Shown one piece after another: positions 1 through 5,896 of a stretch of DNA of 64,000 bases; within the stretch, counting starts at the first letter, position 1; each line of letters begins with the position of its first letter. Where the stretch lies: assembly GCA_017616775.1 (NCBI GenBank), contig JAFZXM010000059.1:1-64000 (forward strand). Reading direction: 5' to 3'. A program made the position numbers and the translations under genes. A model generated the notes under the pieces. The model was given only the letters and a program-made list of their open reading frames with translations. It did not search any database and was not told the DNA's origin. Source of the DNA: Bacteroidales bacterium. Lineage in GTDB: Bacteria; Bacteroidota; Bacteroidia; Bacteroidales; WCHB1-69.

Positions 1-278
1 AGTTTAAACCGGAATATGAAGGACAAATGCTGCTTTATTTGCGATACTTGAACCAAAATGAACGGAGAAATGTCGAAAACACCCCTATTGGGTTGATTTT
101 GTGCAGCGAAGGAAACACGGAACATATAGAATACCTGATGCTTGATGAAGACAGCCCGATAAAGTTTGCACAATATTACACACAATTACCCGACAAGAAA
201 TTGCTTGCCGAAAAACTGCAACGAGCCATAGCAATAGCTCGAGAACATTTTATAGAACAAAATTTAAACCAAAAATAA
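1..278 (+). CDS. YhcG/DUF1016-type PDDEXK nuclease, C-terminal end (5' truncated by window)
   Basis: The frame is open from the window edge (first full codon at base 3) and ends at 278, so only the last 91 or so residues are visible. The segment FKPEYEGQMLLYLRYLN followed by PIGLILCSEG matches the end of the DUF1016 C-terminal domain, a PDDEXK-fold nuclease-like domain where the Q-x3-Y helix and the strand GLILC are typical. Members are often found in accessory and defence regions and beside restriction-modification genes, but their cellular role is not well established. The internal ATG at 27 is not the true start because the family match continues upstream of it. The catalytic acidic residues would lie outside the window, so activity cannot be judged. 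Confidence 0.75.
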   Translation, partial: FKPEYEGQMLLYLRYLNQNERRNVENTPIGLILCSEGNTEHIEYLMLDEDSPIKFAQYYTQLPDKKLLAEKLQRAIAIAREHFIEQNLNQK

Positions 279-401
279 CTGAACGAAAAGAGAAAATTAA
301 ACTGACATATTACAAACCATAGCGTTTGCTATTTATTCAGCACTGCTTCAAAACCTAGGAAATTTTGAAAATGCAAAAGTCTCGAATAAGTTGTAAACGT
401 C

Positions 402-547
402 TGCGTACGGCGTGGGCGGCGGCTTATCAACTTTTGCGGGCAATTCCTAGGGCCTTGAAGCGTGGGTAAGACAAAGTCCACGCTTCTTTTGTGCTCCGAA
501 GTGATTGCCCGCATGCTGGAACAATAAGCCAAACGCCAATAAACGCA
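402..547. repeat. Long imperfect palindrome with five nested stems
   Basis: Five paired segments share nearly one centre: 402-406/543-547, 415-418/534-537, 421-427/524-530 (GGCTTAT/ATAAGCC), 436-444/504-512 (GCGGGCAAT/ATTGCCCGC) and 457-465/478-486 (GAAGCGTGG/CCACGCTTC). The inner hairpin is followed by TTTT, so it could end transcription of the upstream nuclease gene. The whole element could fold as one hairpin of about 146 bases and lies directly before the HTH gene at 554. It may be a structured RNA, a miniature mobile element or a recombination site; the sequence does not decide. The rest of 279-553 shows nothing else. Confidence 0.55.
457..490 (+). terminator. Putative terminator, core of the long palindrome
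   Basis: A perfect 9-bp stem (457-465 with 478-486) and a 12-base loop are followed by TTTT. It lies 180 bases past the stop of the nuclease gene, so it could serve that transcript or attenuate transcription into the HTH gene. Confidence 0.4.
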
Positions 548-553
548 AGAATT

Positions 554-799
554 ATGCAAATATTTATTGGACATTTGATACGCAATGAACTGCGGCGGCA
601 GGGACATACCAACGCCTGGCTGGCAGAGCGGATTGGACTCACTCCGCGGGCATTGCAGAAAATCTACAACAAACATTCCTTGGACACCCAGCAATTGCTG
701 CTTATCAGCCGCGCCCTGCACCATGATTTCTTCCGCCACTATTCTTTACAGGTAAATGAAAAACAAGAACAACCGGAAGATAATCCTGTTGATCCGTAA
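554..799 (+). CDS. Small helix-turn-helix (XRE-like) regulator
   Basis: The protein has 81 residues. The ATG at 554 is preferred over the longer frame from 491 because the family-like sequence begins at MQIFIGHLIRNELRRQG and the upstream part overlaps the palindrome. The pattern is IGxLIxxxLxxQGxTxAWLAExIGxTxRxLQKIYNKxSLDTxxLLLISRALxHDFFxxYS. This is the form of a Bacteroidota family of short Cro/C1-type DNA-binding proteins, with the HTH over about residues 10-50 and a conserved end of the FFxxYS type. Such proteins often follow mobile or accessory loci. No partner toxin is visible next to it. The regulated promoter is unknown; the adjacent palindrome is a candidate target but this is only inferred from position. 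Confidence 0.75.
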   Translation: MQIFIGHLIRNELRRQGHTNAWLAERIGLTPRALQKIYNKHSLDTQQLLLISRALHHDFFRHYSLQVNEKQEQPEDNPVDP

Positions 800-906
800 T
801 TGTTTCACACATGCCCGATACGGACATGTGAACTGATTGGACATGCCGAATTGGCTAATTATTTGGATTTTTTTTCTTTTTTTGCAAAATTTTTTATTTA
901 AAATTC

Positions 907-1425
907 ATGACAAATAAAGTTAGAGTTTACGGTAAAGCACAAAACCGGACAGCATTAGGTATTATCAACGCATACCAAGTAATATTCCCCCATGCTACCT
1001 ATGAGGATTTTAAAAAATCATTTCCCGATGAGTTAAATCCTGATTGTGGCAGCAAACACATTTTTATGACTGAAGCAGAAATCGAACAAAAGGTTGCCGA
1101 AGGTCAAGAATGGTATAAACAAGGACAAGGCTATTTTGTGGAAAACGATGAATGGATGCACTCCAGCGATGACGTAAAATTTACTGTCGTAAAAATGTGG
1201 ACAAAACCAAGTTTTGAACGGCTGGTAAGCCACGCGCTGCAATATGGTATCGAAGTTGCCAAGTTTGAGGAATCGGAAGGCGGTGGCAAGAAAGGCAGTT
1301 TCCGTCTCGAGTACCTTAACGGTTATGTGCCGCCCGCACCAAAGAAGAAGATTCCGATGTGGATATGGATTGCTCTCATAGTTGTCGCTATTGCGGTTAT
1401 TGTCATCTTTGTACTCTGCGTTTAG
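907..1425 (+). CDS. Uncharacterised tail-anchored membrane protein
   Basis: This 172-residue protein has a soluble N-terminal part of about 145 residues, then a basic-proline linker (PPAPKKK) and one strongly hydrophobic C-terminal helix (about residues 150-171, MWIWIALIVVAIAVIVIFVL). It has no N-terminal signal, which is the layout of a tail-anchored inner membrane protein with a cytoplasmic domain. I do not recognise the soluble domain. It is the first gene of a co-directional run of unusual genes reaching 5436, and the next gene starts 15 bases after its stop, so the two are probably cotranscribed. An AT-rich tract with T runs lies just upstream (870-905) without a clear promoter box. Confidence 0.7.
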   Translation: MTNKVRVYGKAQNRTALGIINAYQVIFPHATYEDFKKSFPDELNPDCGSKHIFMTEAEIEQKVAEGQEWYKQGQGYFVENDEWMHSSDDVKFTVVKMWTKPSFERLVSHALQYGIEVAKFEESEGGGKKGSFRLEYLNGYVPPAPKKKIPMWIWIALIVVAIAVIVIFVLCV

Positions 1426-1439
1426 CAAATTAGAATATT

Positions 1440-2114
1440 ATGAAAAAAGATTTATATAATGATGCCCAAAAGGCATTGAAAGCTTACGACAAAATGGAGT
1501 CGTATCGCATACAGGAAGACATCTTGCAACGACTTGTGCATGACTATCCCAACCACAAGAATAAAGCTGCCGTAGAAGTAAAGGTAAAATTGCTGAATCT
1601 GCTTTACTCAACTTATATACTCGCTACCAACCGTATGACGGAACACATTTTCGGCATAAAGAACATAGATGCTCGGCTAAAAAAAGGAGAAAATACTTTG
1701 GTGAAAGAGATAGCCTTACTATCGATAGATGGCAAAAGTTACGATTTCTATTCGTTTGCCACAAAGTATTGTGCATACCACAATCCTACATCATTCCCAA
1801 TTTACGACAACATTGTGGCTAATGTTCTTACCAAACTATTTGAGGATGGTAACCTGTCACCATACACATATACCACAAAGAAAAATGTTGCCAATGGCTA
1901 CAGCAAGGCGTTATTTCAAGAAAAATTGCGCGATTACGATTTCTTCTTGAAAGTATATGATACCTTTATGAAAGAATATGGATTGTGGGGAAAACTCACA
2001 TATCGCGAAGTTGACGCGTATTTGTGGGGTGCATACAAAATTGCAGGGAAAGATTTTGAAATAGAAAAGATCGCCCCAATAGACAAACGAAAGATTATTG
2101 AGGTAGAAATATAA
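1440..2114 (+). CDS. Uncharacterised protein, possibly of the 8-oxoguanine glycosylase OGG-like family
   Basis: The protein has 224 residues, is soluble and mostly helical in appearance. The stretch around residues 100-127 reads SFATKYCAYHNPTSFPIYDN, and the C-terminal part has LTYREVDAYLWGAYK. From memory, proteins named 8-oxoguanine DNA glycosylase OGG-like carry a similar FASKY-x-HFHNP-x-x-FPIYD signature, and the D-A-Y-LW-x-x-YK ending is also typical. That link is tentative and the catalytic lysine and aspartate of true glycosylases were not identified. These proteins occur in accessory and defence-like islands. The gene follows the tail-anchored protein by 14 bases. It could instead be a helical scaffold without enzymatic function. 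Confidence 0.65.
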   Translation: MKKDLYNDAQKALKAYDKMESYRIQEDILQRLVHDYPNHKNKAAVEVKVKLLNLLYSTYILATNRMTEHIFGIKNIDARLKKGENTLVKEIALLSIDGKSYDFYSFATKYCAYHNPTSFPIYDNIVANVLTKLFEDGNLSPYTYTTKKNVANGYSKALFQEKLRDYDFFLKVYDTFMKEYGLWGKLTYREVDAYLWGAYKIAGKDFEIEKIAPIDKRKIIEVEI

Positions 2115-2171
2115 AAGAGGATGCTGAAAATCTTATAGAATAGAGTAAGCTTATTTTAAATTTAAACTAAA

Positions 2172-2537
2172 ATGACAAAAAAAACATTAGCTGCAGCAAT
2201 GAGAGCTGCTTATTACGTTGCAGAAGTCGATGACTTAGAGAAAGATGAAGCGAAGATCTTGTTAAAAGAATTAAAGAGTTTCGGATTATCAGAAGAAGAT
2301 GAAACTGATGTTATAAAAACATATCAAGAAATGGATTGTTTTGAAGCAGTAAATATTCTTCGTGTAGCTTCACAAAATGATAAGAAAGAAGCTAGTGCAT
2401 TAATTTTTGCTACCATAAGTGCAGATGGAGAAATTAGCGAAAGGGAAATGGGAGCAACTATTTTAATGATTCGTTTATGCCAATTAGAAGTAGTTTCACC
2501 AGAAGAAGGTAGAAAAATTCTTGGATTCGGAGTTTAA
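2172..2537 (+). CDS. TerB-like small acidic protein
   Basis: This 121-residue acidic, helical protein has two related halves. The second half carries ATISADGEISEREMGA, matching the D-G-x-I-S-x-x-E signature that recurs in TerB and TerB-like domains; the first half has VAEVDDLEKDEAKIL in the equivalent place. TerB is part of the tellurite and stress-resistance (Ter) network, where metal-binding proteins associate with membranes and phage defence. No TerC, TerD or TerZ gene is visible nearby, so this is a lone TerB-like protein beside unfamiliar partners. It is AT-rich relative to the housekeeping genes. The start at 2172 follows an AT-rich leader typical of Bacteroidota, which often lack a Shine-Dalgarno. 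Confidence 0.6.
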   Translation: MTKKTLAAAMRAAYYVAEVDDLEKDEAKILLKELKSFGLSEEDETDVIKTYQEMDCFEAVNILRVASQNDKKEASALIFATISADGEISEREMGATILMIRLCQLEVVSPEEGRKILGFGV

Positions 2538-2581
2538 GAAAATAAATAAAAATTATCATCAATATATTAAAAATTAAAAGT

Positions 2582-2896
2582 ATGGCAGAATTAAAAATTA
2601 GTGGTCGTACAACAGTACGCAAGTTAAAGGAAGATTTTAAAAAAGCATTTGGCAGCACATTGCGTGTATATCAAAATGTTAGTTGCAAAGGTCGTTATGC
2701 CGATGATACGGCAACATTGGCAAGTATTCGTGCCGAAGGAGCAAAAGGTGGCGAATTGGTTGTTGGTGGAGCAAAACGCGTTGGAAATTTTGAAGAAGAA
2801 TTTGCAGCCATGTGGGGCATTGGAGTCCAAGTGGCAAATGCCGATGATTCTAAATTGGCAGATAACGAAGCAACGCTTGTTCAAGCAGGTAAGTAA
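2582..2896 (+). CDS. Two-module small protein, paralogue 1 of 3
   Basis: The 104-residue protein consists of two copies of an alpha/beta module of about 50 residues. Copy 1 (residues 3-55) reads LKISGRTTVRKLKEDFKKAF then LRVY and a DDTATLASIR ending; copy 2 (56-104) reads LVVGGAKRVGNFEEEFAAMW, then IGVQVANADD and ADNEATL. The shared pattern is a beta strand, G-x-x-(K/T)-hydrophobic-x-x-(L/F), a helix ending F-x-x-x-(F/W)-G, a second strand and an acidic (A)D-x-x-TL turn. The next two genes contain the same pair. I do not recognise a named family; the fold might be a beta-grasp-like unit, which is only a guess. It lies 44 bases after the TerB-like gene. Confidence 0.65.
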   Translation: MAELKISGRTTVRKLKEDFKKAFGSTLRVYQNVSCKGRYADDTATLASIRAEGAKGGELVVGGAKRVGNFEEEFAAMWGIGVQVANADDSKLADNEATLVQAGK

Positions 2897-2905
2897 TCAT
2901 TATTT

Positions 2906-2939
2906 TAAGAAGAGGCAAACAATGGTTCGCCTCTTCTTA
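2906..2939 (+). terminator. Hairpin between two paralogous genes
   Basis: An 11-bp perfect stem, TAAGAAGAGGC at 2906-2916 with GCCTCTTCTTA at 2929-2939, begins 10 bases after the stop of the first paralogue. The right arm is T-rich but no clear T run follows, so it may be a partial terminator or an RNA-stability hairpin. Confidence 0.45.
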
Positions 2940-3000
2940 TTAACTACGGAAAAACTTAAATTGCAAAAAGAGCAGACAAGACAAAGAAAACTAATAAATT

Positions 3001-3591
3001 ATGGTAGCAACAAAGAAACCGGCAGTAAAAACTGCTACTAAGAAAAACACAACCACCAAACCAACAGCAAAGAAGACAACAACGATAAAACCGGCCGCTA
3101 AAAAGACAACAACAGCAAAGCCGGCCGCAAAGAAAACAACCGTAGCAAAAACCACGACGACAAAGCCAGCAGCAAAGAAAGTTGCTCCAGCAAAGACCAT
3201 AGTTGAAATTTCGGTAAATGGCAACAAGAAGATCGGAACACTGATGAAGGAGTTCAACAAGCAGTTCCCATACATCCGTCTGGGCATTTTCTACAGTTAC
3301 GCTCGTCAGGAAGTGGCAAAGGGCGGCACAATATACAACATCGACGCCGACAAGACGCTTGCATCTGTACGCCGTGCCGATTCAGGTGGCGACATATCCA
3401 TCAGTGGCAACAAGAAAATCAAGACTTTGGAGCAAGAATTTGACAAAGTTTTCGGTCTTTACGCTCAAGTATGCTATACCACTAAGGACGGCCATCGCTA
3501 CTACACCAGCGGTTCTGCCGACGAGATGACACTTTCCGCCTTCAACAAAAAGTGTGAAGCAGACGGCTGCAAGAAAGGAGAATGGAAGTAA
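3001..3591 (+). CDS. Two-module protein with histone H1-like Lys/Ala/Thr tail, paralogue 2 of 3
   Basis: The protein has 196 residues. Residues 1-65 are a low-complexity basic tail with units of the form KPAAKKTTTA at a 10-residue period (about 20-49, another partial unit at 55-60). It resembles the C-terminal tails of histone H1 and of some bacterial H1-like or HU-like DNA-binding proteins. Residues 66-196 hold two copies of the module seen in the neighbouring genes: VEISVNGNKKIGTLMKEFNK and ISISGNKKIKTLEQEFDKVF, each followed by a strand and a TLAS or TLSA turn. The tail may bind nucleic acid or another polyanion; this is inference from composition. No signal peptide is present, so a cytoplasmic site is likely. 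Confidence 0.65.
   Translation: MVATKKPAVKTATKKNTTTKPTAKKTTTIKPAAKKTTTAKPAAKKTTVAKTTTTKPAAKKVAPAKTIVEISVNGNKKIGTLMKEFNKQFPYIRLGIFYSYARQEVAKGGTIYNIDADKTLASVRRADSGGDISISGNKKIKTLEQEFDKVFGLYAQVCYTTKDGHRYYTSGSADEMTLSAFNKKCEADGCKKGEWK
3058..3147 (+). repeat. Tandem 30-bp repeat encoding the KPAAKKTTTA tail
   Basis: Three successive 10-codon units (codons 20-49 of the gene starting at 3001) encode KP(T/A)AKKTT-type decapeptides and are similar at DNA level. Such repeats can expand or contract by slippage. Confidence 0.6.
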
Positions 3592-3621
3592 TTTAAGTAT
3601 TAACAATAAAATTTAAAGGAA

Positions 3622-3984
3622 ATGGGATTATTAGACAATTTAAAGGATCATTTCAACAAGGCAGAATTTACAGTAGCACCGAACAAAAAATTGAAGACCA
3701 TCTCGGCCGATTTCAAGAAGACTTTCGACCTGACATTGGCATTCTATAAGGGCGCAGTTCTGGCAGATCCAGAGATGACTCTCGCTGCCTTGAACAAGAA
3801 GACAACCAAGGATGTGAACACCAAAGCCGACGGCTTGAAAATCAAGGGTAGCACCAAGGTAAGCGAAGCAGAGAAAATGTTCGACCAGCAGTTTGGCGTA
3901 ACCGTACAGGTAAAGGACAAGGCAGGAAAAGTGTGCGTTCCGAACAATATCACCATCGGACAGGCCGCAAGAGGTGAATATTAA
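3622..3984 (+). CDS. Two-module small protein, paralogue 3 of 3
   Basis: The 120-residue protein has a short leader (MGLLDNLKDHFNK) and two copies of the same module as the genes at 2582 and 3001. Copy 1 is FTVAPNKKLKTISADFKKTF with a DPEMTLAAL turn; copy 2 is LKIKGSTKVSEAEKMFDQQF with FGVTVQV and a final strand. The N-terminal leader could be a short amphipathic helix. The gene begins 30 bases after the second paralogue and is followed by palindromic repeats. Codon use is more GC-rich than in the TerB-like gene. Function unknown; the three genes look like products of local duplication, and divergence between copies is large, so the duplication is old. Confidence 0.65.
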   Translation: MGLLDNLKDHFNKAEFTVAPNKKLKTISADFKKTFDLTLAFYKGAVLADPEMTLAALNKKTTKDVNTKADGLKIKGSTKVSEAEKMFDQQFGVTVQVKDKAGKVCVPNNITIGQAARGEY

Positions 3985-4095
3985 TGTAGAAACGTTGCGT
4001 GCAATATCTAAAAACGTGTAATGGCAAAAATGCGTGCAACGTCTGGACGGACCGCCAGTTGCGATTATTATTGTAGCGACGTTGCGTGCAACGTC
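3985..4095. repeat. REP-like palindromes, three degenerate copies
   Basis: The best copy is a perfect palindrome, GACGTTGCGTGCAACGTC, at 4078-4095. Weaker copies are TGTAGAAACGTTGCGTGCAA starting at 3985 and TGCGTGCAACGTC at 4031-4043. From memory, similar TAGAGACGTTGCATGCAACG-type elements are dispersed in Bacteroidota intergenic regions. They separate the repeat-module genes from the channel operon. Confidence 0.6.
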
Positions 4096-4118
4096 CGAAA
4101 TGAAATTTTTAAAACGTT

Positions 4119-4373
4119 ATGAGTAAGGAATATTACAAGAAGAAAATCATTGACCTTCGTGCAAGCATGCAGAAGGAAAAGGAAGCCAAGAAACGCGACA
4201 ACGAATATTATGCGAGAATGATAAAAAGCGCTTCAACGCCATCGTCAAAGGCATCGTACCGCAAATCTAAGATTGACCGCGCCGCCTATCATGATCGTCG
4301 CATTGAGAGTTTGAAACGGGAGATTGAAAATACCAGAGAAGCATTAAAACGGGAGAGAGCAAGGAATAAATAA
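4119..4373 (+). CDS. Short basic coiled-coil protein
   Basis: This 84-residue protein is rich in Lys, Arg and Glu (MSKEYYKKKIIDLRASMQKE at the start, SLKREIENTREALKRERARN at the end). Two helical heptad-like stretches are separated by a serine-rich hinge near residues 38-46. It has no membrane segment. It lies 8 bases before the channel gene and is probably cotranscribed with it and with the small membrane protein at 5143. A cytoplasmic adaptor or nucleic-acid-binding role is possible, but nothing in the sequence fixes it. Confidence 0.6.
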   Translation: MSKEYYKKKIIDLRASMQKEKEAKKRDNEYYARMIKSASTPSSKASYRKSKIDRAAYHDRRIESLKREIENTREALKRERARNK

Positions 4374-4381
4374 TTTTTGTC

Positions 4382-5140
4382 ATGAAAAAATTACTATTGC
4401 ACGAAAAGTTTATGATGGGCTTAGTATTGCTCAATGTTGCCGCAATCTTCATTCAGGAATGTGGTATTGACAACATTATTTTAACCATCATTGACATCGT
4501 CTGCTCTGCGTTTTTTGTGGCAGAGATGATTGTCAAGCATTTAGAATATGGTCTTAAAGGCTATTGGCAAAATGGATGGAACATGCTTGACGGTATAGTT
4601 ACCTTAATTACTCTACCTGCTCTAACCGCCTATTTTGTTCCCAATGTAGCAGATTATGGTTTTATTATCGCCTTGCGGGCCTTGCGTGTATTTAAATTAT
4701 TCCGTACAGCCCGACGCTTTCCTAACATCAAAGAAATATGGAATGGTTTCACACTTGCCCTACGACAATCAGCAGCTTTCTTATTGGCATATTTCATAAT
4801 AATTATAATAATTGCAATGTTTAATAGTGCATTGTTCAGCCATGCTGCGCCCGAATATTTCAAAACCCCACTTGACGGCATCTATTCCATGTTCCAGATG
4901 TTTACCATTGAAGGGTGGTACGATATTCCTAATACCGTAGTAGGCAACATGCCTTCTGTATGGGTACACGTTATACGCATATATTTCTGCTTGCTTCTTA
5001 TCGGGGGTGGTATAATTGGCATGTCGCTCATCAACTCTATCTTTGTAGATGCATTGGCAGCTGACAATAATGATGACGTAAAGAAAAAACTTGATTCACT
5101 TGAAGAAAAAATAAACATATTGATTAAAAACAAACAATAA
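4382..5140 (+). CDS. Single-domain voltage-gated cation channel (BacNav/CavMr type)
   Basis: The 252-residue protein is a one-repeat member of the voltage-gated Na+/Ca2+ channel superfamily and should assemble as a tetramer in the inner membrane. Six membrane segments are visible. S3 has WNMLD (66-70). S4 has positive residues at every third position: R99, R102, K105, R108 and R111. S5 is at about 131-152. The pore helix and filter read FTIEGWYD (174-181), with the key glutamate at 177. The C-terminus is a short coiled coil (about 233-252), as in BacNav tetramers. NavAb has TLESWSM at the same place; here Gly178 and Asp181 instead recall calcium-selective filters. It lies 2 bases before a small membrane protein gene. 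Selectivity is predicted, not shown. Confidence 0.9.
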   Translation: MKKLLLHEKFMMGLVLLNVAAIFIQECGIDNIILTIIDIVCSAFFVAEMIVKHLEYGLKGYWQNGWNMLDGIVTLITLPALTAYFVPNVADYGFIIALRALRVFKLFRTARRFPNIKEIWNGFTLALRQSAAFLLAYFIIIIIIAMFNSALFSHAAPEYFKTPLDGIYSMFQMFTIEGWYDIPNTVVGNMPSVWVHVIRIYFCLLLIGGGIIGMSLINSIFVDALAADNNDDVKKKLDSLEEKINILIKNKQ

Positions 5141-5142
5141 TT

Positions 5143-5436
5143 ATGGCAATCTTTCTTTGGCTATTTCAATTCATAAGTCCTATCGCTTTTATTCTTGGCG
5201 GACTTTATTTACTTGAAGGTCCATCACCGGTATCTCTTATCGTAGGAGCTATATGTGCATTCTTCGGTCTCATCATTGGTATTGTAGGTTGGGCAGACAC
5301 CGTACCTCCTCGATGGTTTTGGATAAAGAGCAGCATGGATTTAGCAGGAAGCCGTTTTATGACAGCTATAGGTTATGCTATTCAATTCTTTTTCCTAGCC
5401 CTTTCCATTTTCGGTTTGGTAGAATATTTCGGATAA
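5143..5436 (+). CDS. Small three-helix membrane protein, partner of the channel gene
   Basis: This 97-residue protein has three predicted membrane helices (about 3-24, 30-51 and 72-96) and a short charged loop with PPRWFWIKSSMD. It starts 2 bases after the channel stop codon, so the two are translationally coupled or nearly so, suggesting an auxiliary subunit or a shared stress function. I do not recognise a family. No signal peptidase or lipobox motif is present. Confidence 0.65.
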   Translation: MAIFLWLFQFISPIAFILGGLYLLEGPSPVSLIVGAICAFFGLIIGIVGWADTVPPRWFWIKSSMDLAGSRFMTAIGYAIQFFFLALSIFGLVEYFG

Positions 5437-5493
5437 ATAATCTTATTTAATTAACCTAATCGCATAAAACCAAATAAGGGGAAAAATAAGATT

Positions 5494-5523
5494 CTAACCT
5501 TATTATCTTCAGGTTAGGTTTTT
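5494..5523 (+). terminator. Terminator after the channel operon
   Basis: The stem CTAACCT (5494-5500) pairs with AGGTTAG (5511-5517) around a 10-base loop and is followed by GTTTTT. It lies 58 bases past the stop of the small membrane protein, fitting the end of the operon. Confidence 0.6.
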
Positions 5524-5565
5524 CAGTGTGACACATAAAAATTATCAAATCACTCATTACAATAT

Positions 5566-5787
5566 TTGCATATTTATAACGGAATTGACCTCGGACTACG
5601 CTTTGAACAAGGACGCACTTCTGCCAACACAGCTGCTGTCGGTGGCGTATTTTTCGTTGTGCTGCTCATCGCACAATTGATTTTTGCCTTTGTGCAGTTC
5701 AGCACACCGGCATACGTCATTACCAACGGCATGCTGTTGCTGGTGTTTTTGTTGTGTGTTTATGCCATTGCCAAGGCAAAACAATAA
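5566..5787 (+). CDS. Possible small membrane protein or gene remnant
   Basis: An open frame of 73 codons begins only with TTG (5566); the in-frame stop at 5536 and the absence of ATG make the start doubtful. The product would have two hydrophobic helices (about 24-46 and 51-68) and a short hydrophilic start with FEQGRTSANTAA. It might be the intact 3' part of a gene whose 5' end was lost, or a real short protein with a rare start codon. Nothing identifies a family. Confidence 0.35.
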   Translation: MHIYNGIDLGLRFEQGRTSANTAAVGGVFFVVLLIAQLIFAFVQFSTPAYVITNGMLLLVFLLCVYAIAKAKQ

Positions 5788-5803
5788 GCATAAGCATAAC
5801 AAG

Positions 5804-5840
5804 CAAACAAAAGACCGGACGATGTCCGGTCTTTTGTTTG
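5804..5840. terminator. Perfect 17-bp bidirectional terminator hairpin
   Basis: The left arm (5804-5820) and right arm (5824-5840) are exact reverse complements with the 3-base loop GAT. Both arms end in runs that give a U-rich 3' side on either strand. It separates the plus-strand accessory region from minus-strand mutS, whose stop is at 5897. Confidence 0.85.
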
Positions 5841-5896
5841 TATATGAGCTATTAATGCATTCCGCCATGGCTGATATGAAATTATGAACAATCCGT

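Noticed and set aside
402-547. Integron attC site
   Set aside because: The overall hairpin shape is similar but the RYYYAAC/GTTRRRY end boxes are not present and no integrase gene is visible.
491-553. Longer N-terminus for the HTH protein
   Set aside because: The extra 21 residues overlap the palindrome, and homologues of this type begin at the MQIFIGxL position.
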